From assembly GCA_934316925.1 (NCBI GenBank), contig CAKREC010000030.1, positions 1-24,815 of the forward strand: 24,815 nucleotides of DNA, read 5' to 3'. Every line of letters begins with the position of its first letter. The first letter of the stretch is position 1. The position numbers and the translations under genes were made by a program. This document shows positions 7,218 through 15,125 of the stretch, piece by piece. Under the pieces are notes generated by a model. That model was not told where the DNA came from and searched no databases. It saw nothing but the letters and a program-made list of their open reading frames with translations. Source of the stretch: an uncultured Eubacterium sp. GTDB taxonomy: Bacteria; Bacillota; Clostridia; Lachnospirales; Lachnospiraceae.

Positions 7218-9782
7218 TTAACGTCCACAGCAATGTTTATACTTTTTGCCGCTGCCACATGGGCATGGATCGTTTCTTCCTACTTTTTCTTCTTTGCGCA
7301 CAACAGGTCCTTTGGCAACTGAATCATCTTTATTGGTTCCTGTCACTTTTGCCACCTGTTCACGCTCTACCTTCTGCTCTACGCGAATGTGCATAAGCAT
7401 GCGAACGGCTTCCTCACGGATCGACTCTGTCATCTCATTGAACATATCGTAGCCCTGCAGACGGTATTGAACAACCGGGTCTTTCTGTGCAAATGCCTGC
7501 AGGCCAATGCCCTGGCGAAGCTGATCCATATCATCAATATGATCCATCCAACGTGTATCGGTCGCTTTCAAGATCACAACGCGTTCTACTTCCCGCATCT
7601 GTTCCGGATCTTCAAACTGAGCCTCTTTCTCTTCATAAAGAGTAAGTGCTTCTTCTTCCAGATCTTCGATCAGCATCTTTTTGTTCATGCCTTCAAATTT
7701 TTCTCTGTCAAATACAAGCGGTTTCACAGGAATGACCGGGATCAGAATTTCATTCAATTCGTTGAGATTCCAATTCTCAGGCATAGACTCTTCTCCAATG
7801 ACAGAAGAAACGTAAGTCTCGATCACGCCGTTGACCATACCGATCATCTCATCGCGCATGCTGTCACCGTCCAGTACCTTACGACGCTCTGCGTAGATGA
7901 TCTCACGCTGTTCGTTGTTGATCTGGTCATATTCCAGCAGATTTTTACGAATTCCGTAGTTGTTGCCCTCGATCTTCTTCTGCGCACGTTCAATCGCTTT
8001 GCTGAGCATCTTGTGCTGGATCTGTTCACCCTCCGGCATTCCCAGCGAGTTGAACATCTGCATCAGATTCTGCGATCCAAACAGACGCATCAGATCATCT
8101 TCAAGAGAAATATAAAAACGGGATTCACCCGGATCTCCCTGTCGTCCTGCACGACCACGGAGCTGGTTGTCAATACGGCGGGATTCATGACGCTCAGTAC
8201 CAATGATCTTCAAACCACCCAATTCTTTGACGCCATCTTCCAGTTTAATATCGGTACCACGACCGGCCATGTTCGTCGCGATCGTAACCGCACCTTTCTC
8301 ACCGGCTTTGGCAACAATCTCTGCCTCCATCTCATGGAACTTCGCATTCAACACATTGTGTGGAATTCCTCTCTTGCGAAGCATCTGTGAAAGTTCTTCC
8401 GAAGAATCAATGGTGATCGTACCAACCAATACCGGCTGTCCGGTTTCATGACTCCGTACAACTTCCTCTACGATCGCATTTAACTTCTCGCGTTTGGTCT
8501 TATATACGGCATCCTCAAGGTCAATACGCTGTACCGGAAGATTGGTAGGAACTTCAACAACGTCCATACCATAGATCTCACGGAACTCTTTTTCCTCAGT
8601 CAATGCTGTACCGGTCATACCACATTTTTTCGCATACTTGTTAAAGAAGTTCTGGAATGTGATCGTTGCCAGTGTCTTGCTCTCGCGATTTACCTTAACA
8701 TGCTCCTTCGCCTCGATTGCCTGATGAAGTCCATCTGAATATCTTCTTCCCGGCATAATACGTCCGGTAAACTCATCAACAATCAGAACCTGGTCATCTT
8801 TTACTACATAATCCTTGTCCAGATGCATCAACGCATGTGCTCTCAGAGACAGGTTTACACAGTGCTGGATCTCAAGGTTCTCCGGATCTGCCAGGTTTTC
8901 AATGTGGAAGAAACGTTCAACCTTTTTCACACCCTGCTCGGTAAGGTTTACAGTCTTTTCCTTTTCATTGGCAACATAATCTCCTGTTTCATTGCTGTCT
9001 TCTTTCATCAGAAGATCCATCTTGGAAAGTTCTTTTTCTGTACCTTTTTTCAACTGGCGGACGAGGTTGTCGCACGCCTCATAGATCTTGGTAGACTTTC
9101 CACTGGAACCGGAAATAATAAGAGGGGTTCTCGCCTCATCGATCAATACCGAGTCAACCTCATCGACGATCGCATAATGCAGATCTCTCTGTACCAGCTG
9201 CTCTTTATAAATAACCATGTTATCACGAAGATAATCAAATCCAAGTTCATTGTTCGTTGCATATGTGATGTCGCAGTTGTATGCGGCACGTCTTTCATCA
9301 TTGTCCATGCCTCCAAGGATAACACCTACAGTAAGGCCTAAGAACTGATGAATCTGTCCCATCCACTCAGCATCACGTTTTGCCAGGTAATCATTGACGG
9401 TAACAATGTGTACGCCTTTTCCTTCCAGTGCATTCAGGTAGGCCGGAAGCGTAGAAACCAATGTCTTACCTTCACCGGTACGCATCTCTGTAATGCGTCC
9501 CTGATGCAGGATAACACCACCGATCAGCTGCACACGGAAATGACGCAGACCAATCGTTCTCTTGGAAGCTTCACGAACAACCGCATAAGCTTCCGGTAAA
9601 ATATCATCTAACGTCTCGCCTTTTGCGAGGCGTTCTTTAAACTCCGGAGTTTTTGCCTGCAACTGCTCATCCGTCAATTTCTGGATCTCCGGTTCCAGGG
9701 CTTCAATTTTATCTACAATCGGGAGGATTCTTTTGACCTCTCTTTGACTATGCGTTCCAAATACTTTGCTTAATATTGCCAT
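7218..9782 (-). CDS. secA: Preprotein translocase ATPase SecA
   Basis: SecA drives unfolded secretory proteins through SecYEG at the membrane using ATP. The 854-residue product has Walker A GEGKT at 103-107, DEVD at 208-211, the second nucleotide fold with [11 protein letters not shown] and the arginine finger region [20 protein letters not shown]-terminal zinc-binding tail has C840, C842 and C851/C852 in [13 protein letters not shown]. That tail binds SecB or ribosome-linked partners in other species. The start at 9782 is chosen because MAILSKVFG is the family N-terminus and GGAGGTAAAC precedes it; an upstream frame adds 32 non-homologous residues. It is the first gene of the operon, with prfB 41 bases after it. 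Confidence 0.97.
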   Translation of the reverse strand: MAILSKVFGTHSQREVKRILPIVDKIEALEPEIQKLTDEQLQAKTPEFKERLAKGETLDDILPEAYAVVREASKRTIGLRHFRVQLIGGVILHQGRITEMRTGEGKTLVSTLPAYLNALEGKGVHIVTVNDYLAKRDAEWMGQIHQFLGLTVGVILGGMDNDERRAAYNCDITYATNNELGFDYLRDNMVIYKEQLVQRDLHYAIVDEVDSVLIDEARTPLIISGSSGKSTKIYEACDNLVRQLKKGTEKELSKMDLLMKEDSNETGDYVANEKEKTVNLTEQGVKKVERFFHIENLADPENLEIQHCVNLSLRAHALMHLDKDYVVKDDQVLIVDEFTGRIMPGRRYSDGLHQAIEAKEHVKVNRESKTLATITFQNFFNKYAKKCGMTGTALTEEKEFREIYGMDVVEVPTNLPVQRIDLEDAVYKTKREKLNAIVEEVVRSHETGQPVLVGTITIDSSEELSQMLRKRGIPHNVLNAKFHEMEAEIVAKAGEKGAVTIATNMAGRGTDIKLEDGVKELGGLKIIGTERHESRRIDNQLRGRAGRQGDPGESRFYISLEDDLMRLFGSQNLMQMFNSLGMPEGEQIQHKMLSKAIERAQKKIEGNNYGIRKNLLEYDQINNEQREIIYAERRKVLDGDSMRDEMIGMVNGVIETYVSSVIGEESMPENWNLNELNEILIPVIPVKPLVFDREKFEGMNKKMLIEDLEEEALTLYEEKEAQFEDPEQMREVERVVILKATDTRWMDHIDDMDQLRQGIGLQAFAQKDPVVQYRLQGYDMFNEMTESIREEAVRMLMHIRVEQKVEREQVAKVTGTNKDDSVAKGPVVRKEEKVGRNDPCPCGSGKKYKHCCGR

Positions 9783-9843
9783 GTTTACCTCCATTCTGAA
9801 ACGGCTTTCTATGTATTTTGTTTTTCTTTTAATATCCCAAACT

Positions 9844-9872
9844 ATTTTAACATTTGTTACAAAGGGATTCAA
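9844..9872 (-). promoter_or_regulatory. Promoter of the secA operon
   Basis: On the minus strand, -35 TTGAAT (9867-9872), a 17-base spacer and -10 TAAAAT (9844-9849) lie about 62 bases before the secA ATG, just after the hpf terminator. Confidence 0.65.
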
Positions 9873-9887
9873 CTCCAAAATGCAAAA

Positions 9888-9915
9888 GATTCACGACCCC
9901 AAAAGGTCGTGAATC
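9888..9915 (-). terminator. Terminator after hpf
   Basis: A perfect 11-bp stem (9888-9898 with 9905-9915) encloses a 6-base loop. On the minus strand it is followed by TTTTGCATTTTGG. It separates hpf from the secA promoter. Confidence 0.8.
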
Positions 9916-9945
9916 CCTCTACATGTCTATTGTCACTTATGAACT

Positions 9946-10473
9946 TTAATATTCCGGTTCGATCAAACCATATGTATTGCCTTTGCGTTTGTATACCACG
10001 TTGACCTCTTCTGTGTCAGCATTGCGGAATACAAAGAAGTTATGTCCCAGCAATTCCATCTGTACACACGCTTCTTCCGGATCCATCGGCTTGATCGCAA
10101 ATTTCTTGGAACGAATGATCTCAATCTCTTCATCATCTGCGGAATCTTCTTCAATGAATGACCGGCTCAACTGTGCTGCGTTCTGCTCTTTGTCTATCAG
10201 CTTATTTTTATATTTGCGAAGCTGTCTCTCAATCACCTCTTCTACAAGGTCAATCGAAACATACATGTCTGTACTTGTTTCTTCTGCACGGATAATAGTG
10301 CCTTTCATCGGAATGGTAATCTCAATCTTCTGACGACTTCTCTCGGTGCTCATCGTAACATGAACTTCTGTCTCCGGATTGAAGTAGCGCTCAAGCTTAC
10401 CAATCTTCTCTTCTACTGCTGAACGTAACCCTTCTGTGATCTCAATATTTCTGCCGCTTATTACTAAATTCAT
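9946..10473 (-). CDS. hpf: Long-form ribosome hibernation promoting factor
   Basis: Long HPF binds the 30S decoding region and pairs 70S ribosomes into inactive 100S dimers in stationary phase. The 175-residue length shows the long form. The N-terminal domain (about 1-105) begins MNLVISGRNIEITEGL, a linker rich in acidic residues follows, and the C-terminal dimerization domain (about 120-175) contains KPMDPEEACVQMELLGHNFFVFRNADT and ends GLIEPEY. A ribosome binding site AAAGGAG precedes the ATG. The gene stands alone between its own promoter and terminator. Location next to secA is common in Firmicutes. Confidence 0.95.
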   Translation of the reverse strand: MNLVISGRNIEITEGLRSAVEEKIGKLERYFNPETEVHVTMSTERSRQKIEITIPMKGTIIRAEETSTDMYVSIDLVEEVIERQLRKYKNKLIDKEQNAAQLSRSFIEEDSADDEEIEIIRSKKFAIKPMDPEEACVQMELLGHNFFVFRNADTEEVNVVYKRKGNTYGLIEPEY

Positions 10474-10501
10474 AATGCTCAGCTCCTTTACCCATAAGTT
10501 T

Positions 10502-10520
10502 CAGGAAGTGTTGTTTCCTG
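10502..10520 (-). other. Leader hairpin at the 5' end of hpf mRNA
   Basis: A 6-bp inverted repeat (CAGGAA/TTCCTG) with a 7-base loop lies a few bases after the predicted transcription start of hpf. It could stabilise the mRNA 5' end. No regulatory role is shown. Confidence 0.4.
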
Positions 10521-10527
10521 TGAGATT

Positions 10528-10556
10528 ATTATACTACAATTTCTCCGTCTCGGCAA
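10528..10556 (-). promoter_or_regulatory. Promoter of hpf
   Basis: On the minus strand, -35 TTGCCG (10551-10556), a 17-base spacer and a perfect -10 TATAAT (10528-10533) lie about 55 bases before the hpf ATG. Confidence 0.7.
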
Positions 10557-10805
10557 TAAAAACTTGCAATTGTATGACAATTACTTTAATTGAAAGTTTA
10601 TTGTAATTTATGCTACAAATGTAGCCTTCCCTTGTTGACAATGTTGATAACTTTGTGTATAACTAACAATCACCATAATTTGGCTGTTTGCAATGTTGAT
10701 AACTTTGTTGGCAATGTGAATCTACAAATGTCGACGTATATTTGTTCGAAAAACGAATTGTATGACAACTATTGTTTGTTTGCAAAAACCATCCCTGCAA
10801 TACCA
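10557..10805. repeat. Gene-free segment with three pairs of short direct repeats
   Basis: No convincing gene lies here. Three sequences each occur twice in the same orientation: AATTGTATGACAA (10568-10580 and 10756-10768), CTACAAATGT (10613-10622 and 10722-10731) and an 18-mer CAATGTTGATAACTTTGT (10639-10656 and 10691-10708). Their order is A-B-C then C-B-A. On the minus strand there are two TTATCAACA and one TTATACACA (10642-10650, 10694-10702 and 10654-10662), which resemble DnaA boxes. A plus-strand promoter overlaps the first 18-mer. Function unknown. Confidence 0.6.
10635..10663 (+). promoter_or_regulatory. Predicted plus-strand promoter with no obvious gene downstream
   Basis: A perfect -35 TTGACA (10635-10640), a 17-base spacer and -10 TATAAC (10658-10663) point to the right. 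The next plus-strand gene is cvfB, over 2 kb away, so any transcript would be a short RNA ending near the hairpin at 10806-10852, about 180 nucleotides. No RNA family was recognised. Confidence 0.5.
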
Positions 10806-10852
10806 AAAGAGGGTACCAGATTCGTCCCTACAACGAACCCGGTACCCTCTTT
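10806..10852. terminator. Terminator of the NlpC/P60 gene, possibly bidirectional
   Basis: A 12-bp stem (10806-10817 with 10841-10852, core GAGGGTACC/GGTACCCTC) is topped by a second 5-bp helix TTCGT/ACGAA. On the minus strand it continues the T tract (CTCTTTTGG), which fits the end of the hydrolase gene 34 bases away. On the plus strand the T tract is weak. Confidence 0.75.
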
Positions 10853-10885
10853 CCATACATTTGAAAGAAACTACTCAAATGGGTA

Positions 10886-12397
10886 TTAATCTAAAATTCG
10901 TCTCGCACAATATGGTGTACGATAATACATATTGCTTGTCGTAATACCGGTCTTTGGATTGCTGGCATGAACAACTCGTCCACCGCCAATACAAAGCGCT
11001 ACGTGGTTTACATGACCGCCTTTCGCATAGAAGATCAAATCTCCTGCACGAGCTTCGGATACACTGATCTTTTTACCTACGCGGGACTGCTCACCAGACG
11101 TACGAGGCAGGCTGATGCCAAACTTCTTAAAGATCGACATCGTGAATCCGGAACAGTCCGTACCATTCGTCAGGCTGGTGCCTCCATATACATATGGATT
11201 TCCTACAAATTTCAAACCATAAGAAGCTATTGCGGAACCATCACCACTTCCCAGAGCGCTTCCGCCACCTCCATCACTGGAGCTGGAACTTCCTGCTGCT
11301 CCGCCTCCGCCATTGCTGGATTCCGAACTTGAACTTCCTGCTGCTCCACCTCCGCCATTGCTGGATGAGCTGGAACTGCTCTTCTTACTCGATCCGCCCG
11401 AACCAGAACTGCTGCTCTTCTTACTGGAGGACTGACTGGAACTGCTCTTCTTGCTCGAAGATTTGCTGGAACTGGAAGAACTGGAGCTGCTGCTCTTCTT
11501 GCTGGAGGACTTGCTGGAACTACTCGACGAACTGCGTGAAACCGTAGCCTGCTTCTGTTCTTCCCGTTCAGCTGCCGCTGCTGCCGCTTTTCTTCGTTCT
11601 TCTTCTCGTTCTTCTTCAATGGAAACAGCCTTTTTAAACTGTACCGAGATCTTTACATACTCTTTCGCTACATAACCGGTCGTATCTCCATCGACACGGA
11701 TCTTCACCCAGTCTGATTCTTCTTTGAGAACTTCATAGGTTTCATCTTCCGGGATCAATGTAACAACCGTACAGTCTGTGTTCTTCTCTTCACGAACCTT
11801 CAACGTCTCGGTTGTGACCGTTGCATATTTTGTACCAAATTCATCGATCAGCTTTTCTGCACTATAACCGATCGCAAGGTAATCCTTCATAATATAACCG
11901 GATACGGAACCGGATTTGATATAAACCCAGTCGCCTTCTGTCTTGGCGATCGTCGCCGCACTTCCGCGGTACAGCTTTCCTACGATCTCCGCGTCGGTAT
12001 TTGGTTTCTTTCGGATATTAACATAATCCGCCGCAATCGATATACCAACATTGGCATACTCAGATTCCGGTTTCGGTGTAGCAGTCGCAGTCGCCGCCTC
12101 AGTAGGTGCTGGTGTCGCAGCAGTCTCATCTACTGCGGTACCGCTGACATTCGTCTGCGTGTTCTGTGTTGTATTTGTTGTGTCCGTGCTGTCATTAAAA
12201 GCAACAATCGCTTCCGGATTGGCCTGTGCCGCTCCGGACTGTACGGAACAATACTGATCTAATGTGTACGACATGCCGGCAAGTTCTGTCTCGCTGCCCA
12301 TCGTAGTACCTCGTACTTTTACACAATATCCAAATACGCCAAATGACACCACTAAACCAGTGCATAACGCCAGTTTGACGATTCGTTTGCCTTTCAT
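10886..12397 (-). CDS. Secreted SH3 / NlpC-P60 cell-wall peptidase
   Basis: The 503-residue protein is exported: a basic start and a hydrophobic stretch (about 6-27) form a signal peptide or N-terminal anchor. Two bacterial SH3 domains follow (about 114-177 and 190-252; ADYVNIRKKPN and TLKVREEKN), which bind cell wall. A charged helix (261-284) leads into a Ser/Lys/Gly-rich linker (about 287-388). The C-terminal NlpC/P60 domain (about 388-503) has C415 in TDCSGF, H465 and H477 as the likely catalytic triad. Such enzymes cleave D-Glu to diamino acid bonds in peptidoglycan, often in cell separation. TTGGAGG precedes the ATG. It has its own promoter and terminator. Confidence 0.92.
   Translation of the reverse strand: MKGKRIVKLALCTGLVVSFGVFGYCVKVRGTTMGSETELAGMSYTLDQYCSVQSGAAQANPEAIVAFNDSTDTTNTTQNTQTNVSGTAVDETAATPAPTEAATATATPKPESEYANVGISIAADYVNIRKKPNTDAEIVGKLYRGSAATIAKTEGDWVYIKSGSVSGYIMKDYLAIGYSAEKLIDEFGTKYATVTTETLKVREEKNTDCTVVTLIPEDETYEVLKEESDWVKIRVDGDTTGYVAKEYVKISVQFKKAVSIEEEREEERRKAAAAAAEREEQKQATVSRSSSSSSSKSSSKKSSSSSSSSSSKSSSKKSSSSQSSSKKSSSSGSGGSSKKSSSSSSSNGGGGAAGSSSSESSNGGGGAAGSSSSSDGGGGSALGSGDGSAIASYGLKFVGNPYVYGGTSLTNGTDCSGFTMSIFKKFGISLPRTSGEQSRVGKKISVSEARAGDLIFYAKGGHVNHVALCIGGGRVVHASNPKTGITTSNMYYRTPYCARRILD
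11234..11539 (-). repeat. Low-complexity Ser/Lys then Gly/Ala/Ser linker coding repeat
   Basis: Within the NlpC/P60 gene, codons for runs of serine broken by lysine pairs (SSSKKSSSS-like) are followed by two copies of NGGGGAAGSSSS (residues 347-358 and 362-373). The DNA is a degenerate AGC/AGT/AAG repeat, likely to expand or shrink by slippage. Confidence 0.85.
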
Positions 12398-12469
12398 ATA
12401 TATACCTCCAATATTGGTTTATACCACTATCTTTTTCCAAATGTTACAAAATTATTAACAATTTATTTC

Positions 12470-12498
12470 AGTATAGCAATATTCCTGGGGTCTGTCAA
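12470..12498 (-). promoter_or_regulatory. Promoter of the NlpC/P60 gene
   Basis: On the minus strand, a perfect -35 TTGACA (12493-12498), a 17-base spacer and -10 TATACT (12470-12475) lie between ridA and the hydrolase gene. The leader is about 65 bases. Confidence 0.8.
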
Positions 12499-12517
12499 CA
12501 GTATTTAACGGGCGTTC

Positions 12518-12898
12518 TCACCCTTTTTCAACAATTGCTTCGATCTCGATCAAAACATCTTTCGGCAGTCTGGCTACCTCTACGCAGGAGCGTGCCGGAC
12601 AATTCTCTTTAAAATATTTGGCATAGATCTCATTGATTTTTCCAAAATCATCCATGTTTTTAATAAATACAACCGTTTTGATCGTATTCTCAATATCCGC
12701 TCCGGATTCTTGGATCAGCGCAGCCAGATTGGAGATTGCCTGCTCTGCCTGTTCTTCAATACCGCCTTCTACAATCTCACCGGTAGCCGGAACGATTGGG
12801 ATCACACCCGATGTAAAAACAAAACCATTTACTTCAATTGCCTGTGAATAAGGTCCGATCGCTGCCGGTGCCTTGTCTGTCTGAATAATCTTCTTCAT
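12518..12898 (-). CDS. ridA: RidA family enamine/imine deaminase
   Basis: RidA hydrolyses reactive 2-aminoacrylate-type enamines and imines released by PLP enzymes such as threonine and serine dehydratases. The 126-residue product has GPYSQAIEVNGFVFTSG near the start and CPARSCVEVARLPKDVLIEIEAI at the end in segments. R103 matches the substrate-carboxylate arginine (R105 of E. coli RidA), and E120 is conserved. The start at 12898 follows GGAGGTAAC; an upstream frame would add 26 unrelated residues. It is a single gene, divergent from cvfB. Confidence 0.95.
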   Translation of the reverse strand: MKKIIQTDKAPAAIGPYSQAIEVNGFVFTSGVIPIVPATGEIVEGGIEEQAEQAISNLAALIQESGADIENTIKTVVFIKNMDDFGKINEIYAKYFKENCPARSCVEVARLPKDVLIEIEAIVEKG

Positions 12899-12975
12899 TG
12901 TTACCTCCATATCTAAGCGTCTGTCATCACACGTCTTTTTGATCTTTTCTGTGAATAAAATAAATTCCACCCACA

Positions 12976-13004
12976 AGTATACTCCAACTGTAGAAAGATT
13001 TCAC
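12976..13004 (-). promoter_or_regulatory. Possible promoter of ridA
   Basis: On the minus strand, -10 TATACT (12976-12981) and a weak -35 GTGAAA (12999-13004) are 17 bases apart. A second TATACT faces the other way at 13028-13033 before cvfB but has no good -35. Confidence 0.45.
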
Positions 13005-13073
13005 TAGTTTTTTTTGAAAAACAATAGTATACTGGATAAGAAGTTTATTACAATGTAATTTAATGGAGGAAAT

Positions 13074-13919
13074 ATGACCACTGAACAAAAACTTTTAGGT
13101 ACAAAAGTTTCTTTACCAATAAAATCAAAATCCAAATTTGGCGTTTATCTGGGCTACGAGGGAGACAATGACTTTCAGGTGTTGCTGCCAAACAATCAGG
13201 TTCCGCAGCATTGCCACATCGAAGATATGATCCCGGTATTCATCTATAAAGATTCGGAAGACCGTCTGATCGCTACCACAACGATCCCGCCGATCGCACT
13301 CCACGAAGTTGCCGCACTTACAGTCAGTGACGTGACAAATATCGGTGCCTTTCTGAACTGGGGACTGGCAAAAGATCTGTTCCTTCCTTTCAAAGAGCAG
13401 ACACACCGGGTCAAGACCGGCGATACGATCTTAGTTGCACTCTACACCGATAAAAGCGATCGCCTGTGTGCAACGATGCGTGTTTACGATTACCTTTCCA
13501 CAGACAGTCCTTATCAAAAAGGCGACCACGTGACCGGACGTGTTTACGAGATTACCGATTCTTTTGGCGTTTTCGTTGCCGTCGAGGATCAGTATTCCGC
13601 CTTGATCCCTCACAACGAGATGAGCCGTGTCTTTCATGTGGGCGACACGATCACAGCCCGCGTAAAAGAAGTTACCGAAGATGGAAAACTGACGCTGAGC
13701 CTTCAGGAAAAAGTAAAAGTCCAAATGGGTGTCGATGCGGAGAAGATACTGGAGCGTCTTGAGATGTCCGGCGGATTTTTGCCGTTTCACGACAAGACCT
13801 CCCCTGAGATCATCAAGCGGGAATTCCAGATCAGCAAAGCCGCTTTCAAGCGTGCGATCGGGCGCCTGATGAAACAAAATAAAATCGATATTACAGAAGA
13901 AGGGATCCGCCTCAAATAG
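13074..13919 (+). CDS. cvfB: CvfB/YitL family S1-domain RNA-binding protein
   Basis: The 281-residue protein has the CvfB layout. Beta-barrel S1-like domains occupy about 7-65, 70-140 (SDVTNIGAFLNWGLAKDLFLP) and 147-215 (GDHVTGRVYEITDSFGVFV, then DGKLTLSLQ). A winged-helix domain follows at about 225-281 (MSGGFLPFHDKTSPEIIKREF in part, then SKAAFKRAIGRL). In Staphylococcus, CvfB binds RNA and affects virulence and stress genes; its role here is inferred. Start chosen by GGAGG 7 bases before ATG. It is a single-gene unit ended by the hairpin at 13900. Confidence 0.88.
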   Translation: MTTEQKLLGTKVSLPIKSKSKFGVYLGYEGDNDFQVLLPNNQVPQHCHIEDMIPVFIYKDSEDRLIATTTIPPIALHEVAALTVSDVTNIGAFLNWGLAKDLFLPFKEQTHRVKTGDTILVALYTDKSDRLCATMRVYDYLSTDSPYQKGDHVTGRVYEITDSFGVFVAVEDQYSALIPHNEMSRVFHVGDTITARVKEVTEDGKLTLSLQEKVKVQMGVDAEKILERLEMSGGFLPFHDKTSPEIIKREFQISKAAFKRAIGRLMKQNKIDITEEGIRLK

Positions 13920-13934
13920 GCGAATCCCTTTTTT
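13900..13934 (+). terminator. Terminator of cvfB
   Basis: AAGGGAT and CGCCT on the left (13900-13912) pair with AGGCG and ATCCCTT on the right (13918-13930), with one mismatch and a 5-base loop. A T6 tract follows. The cvfB stop codon lies in the loop region. The A-rich left flank is too short to be sure that it also ends the convergent yvyF gene. Confidence 0.8.
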
Positions 13935-13941
13935 ACACATC

Positions 13942-14352
13942 TTACTGATCTAAAAATCTCATACGGCTGTTTGTACTCTTTCGCGTACTGCTCTGCGGAG
14001 CAGCACTTCGATTCAGACCGGCAGCTTCTTTAAAATCATTCTGCAGAGAATTTTTACATGCATCACAGAAACGACCGGTCTTGATCGTCGTTCCACATCG
14101 CTCACATGGTAATCCGATCGGCGAATCCTCCGAAAATGTCAGCCGCTCTTCACGGATCCAGCGATTCAATTGCGAAATACTCACCTCATTGTCTTTCGCA
14201 ATATCTTTGATATCCGCGGTCGGATTCTCTCTTACATATTTTTTAACAACAACAAATTTGTCCTCTAATTTCTTCTTGCAACCATCGCACAATCGCTCCC
14301 CACGAATATAGTTGAATAACCGGCCACAGCCTTTGCATGATAGTATTTCCAT
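13942..14352 (-). CDS. yvyF: YvyF/TIGR03826-type flagellar region zinc-ribbon protein
   Basis: This 136-residue protein has two zinc-ribbon-like cysteine sets (C6, C9, C22, C25 and C83, C86, C96, C99) around a helix-turn-helix-like segment (about 44-68, KDIAKDNEVSISQLNRWI). In Bacillus and Clostridia this family sits beside comFC at the head of the late flagellar region, and its exact role is unknown, perhaps regulatory. Here it follows comFC by 57 bases, which supports the assignment. AAGGAGGT precedes the ATG. The C-terminal 25 residues are basic and disordered. Confidence 0.8.
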   Translation of the reverse strand: MEILSCKGCGRLFNYIRGERLCDGCKKKLEDKFVVVKKYVRENPTADIKDIAKDNEVSISQLNRWIREERLTFSEDSPIGLPCERCGTTIKTGRFCDACKNSLQNDFKEAAGLNRSAAPQSSTRKSTNSRMRFLDQ

Positions 14353-14409
14353 AATGTAAACCTCCTTGTATTGTATCGATCCTTGCCCCCGCCCGGCGGC
14401 AGGTCCGGA

Positions 14410-15108
14410 TCAAAAATCTTTGCCAATGCACAAGCAGGCAAAGAATATTTTCTCCACTCCGTGTTTCTTTAACATCTTTCCACAGGCTTCCAATGTCTCA
14501 CCTGTAGTATATATATCGTCCACCAGCAGCACTTTGTGAACAGCCGGCAGATTTCCAAATGCAAATGCGTTCCCAACGTTGGAACTTCGTTCTTTGTTGC
14601 TAAGGCCTTTTTGTGGTCTGGTATTCCGGCACCGGATCAGTCCCTCTTCGTATACCGGGACATGAGCCTTTGCTCCGATCTTCTCTGCCAGCACCGCCGC
14701 CTGATTGAATCCGCGAAAACGTATCTTGCTTCGATGCAGCGGCACGGGTACAATTCCATCGATCTCCCACCGATCCAGCCAGGGAGCAAGCTTCTCTGCC
14801 ATGATCTGTGCAAAATAGCCGCCAAGCTCAAGATCCCCTGCATATTTAAACTCTGCAACTGCTTCCCGCATCGCATCGTCATATACAAATACCGCCCGTC
14901 CGGATGTGAGAAAAGAATCTTTCAAGGAACAATCCATGCAATACGCCTGTTCCTCTCCGGCAACCGGCTTGCCACAATGAAGGCAGACCGGCCCTCGCAC
15001 CCACGGTATCGTCTTTTCGCACGCCTTACAGATATGCTTTTCCTGTCTGTCCAAAGCCCGTCTGCAAAAAATACATTTGGACGGATATAGTAACTGCAAA
15101 ATTCCCAT
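14410..15108 (-). CDS. comFC: ComFC-type phosphoribosyltransferase-like competence protein
   Basis: The 232-residue protein begins with a double zinc-binding region (CxxC pairs at 12/15, 27/30, 42/45 and 57/60) and ends with a phosphoribosyltransferase fold carrying the PRPP loop VLLVDDIYTTGET (193-205). GFNQ and RPQKGLS-type motifs typical of ComF lie between. ComFC is needed for DNA uptake in naturally competent bacteria; many relatives keep it without known competence. It lies 17 bases after recD2 and before yvyF, so the three are probably one operon. GGGGGAG precedes the ATG. Confidence 0.92.
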   Translation of the reverse strand: MGILQLLYPSKCIFCRRALDRQEKHICKACEKTIPWVRGPVCLHCGKPVAGEEQAYCMDCSLKDSFLTSGRAVFVYDDAMREAVAEFKYAGDLELGGYFAQIMAEKLAPWLDRWEIDGIVPVPLHRSKIRFRGFNQAAVLAEKIGAKAHVPVYEEGLIRCRNTRPQKGLSNKERSSNVGNAFAFGNLPAVHKVLLVDDIYTTGETLEACGKMLKKHGVEKIFFACLCIGKDF

Positions 15109-15125
15109 AACTCCCCCTGTTGTCC

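Noticed and set aside
7389..8390. Open frame of 333 codons on the plus strand
   Set aside because: It is antisense to secA, has no ribosome binding site, and its composition is that of reversed secA codons.
10639..10708. Chromosome replication origin because of DnaA-like boxes
   Set aside because: There is no dnaA, dnaN, rpmH or gyrB nearby, only one box fits the relaxed consensus fully, and a promoter explains part of the sequence.
10557..10805. CRISPR array or attachment site from the direct repeats
   Set aside because: Each repeat occurs only twice, spacing is irregular, and there are no cas, integrase or tRNA genes.
10590..10889. Plus-strand frames of 99 and 60 codons in the hpf to NlpC/P60 gap
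   Set aside because: No ribosome binding site, no protein-like pattern, and both run through the terminator hairpin.
11227..11619. Arg/Ala/Pro-rich frame of 130 codons on the minus strand
   Set aside because: It is an alternate frame of the Ser/Lys repeat in the NlpC/P60 gene and owes its length to the repeat.
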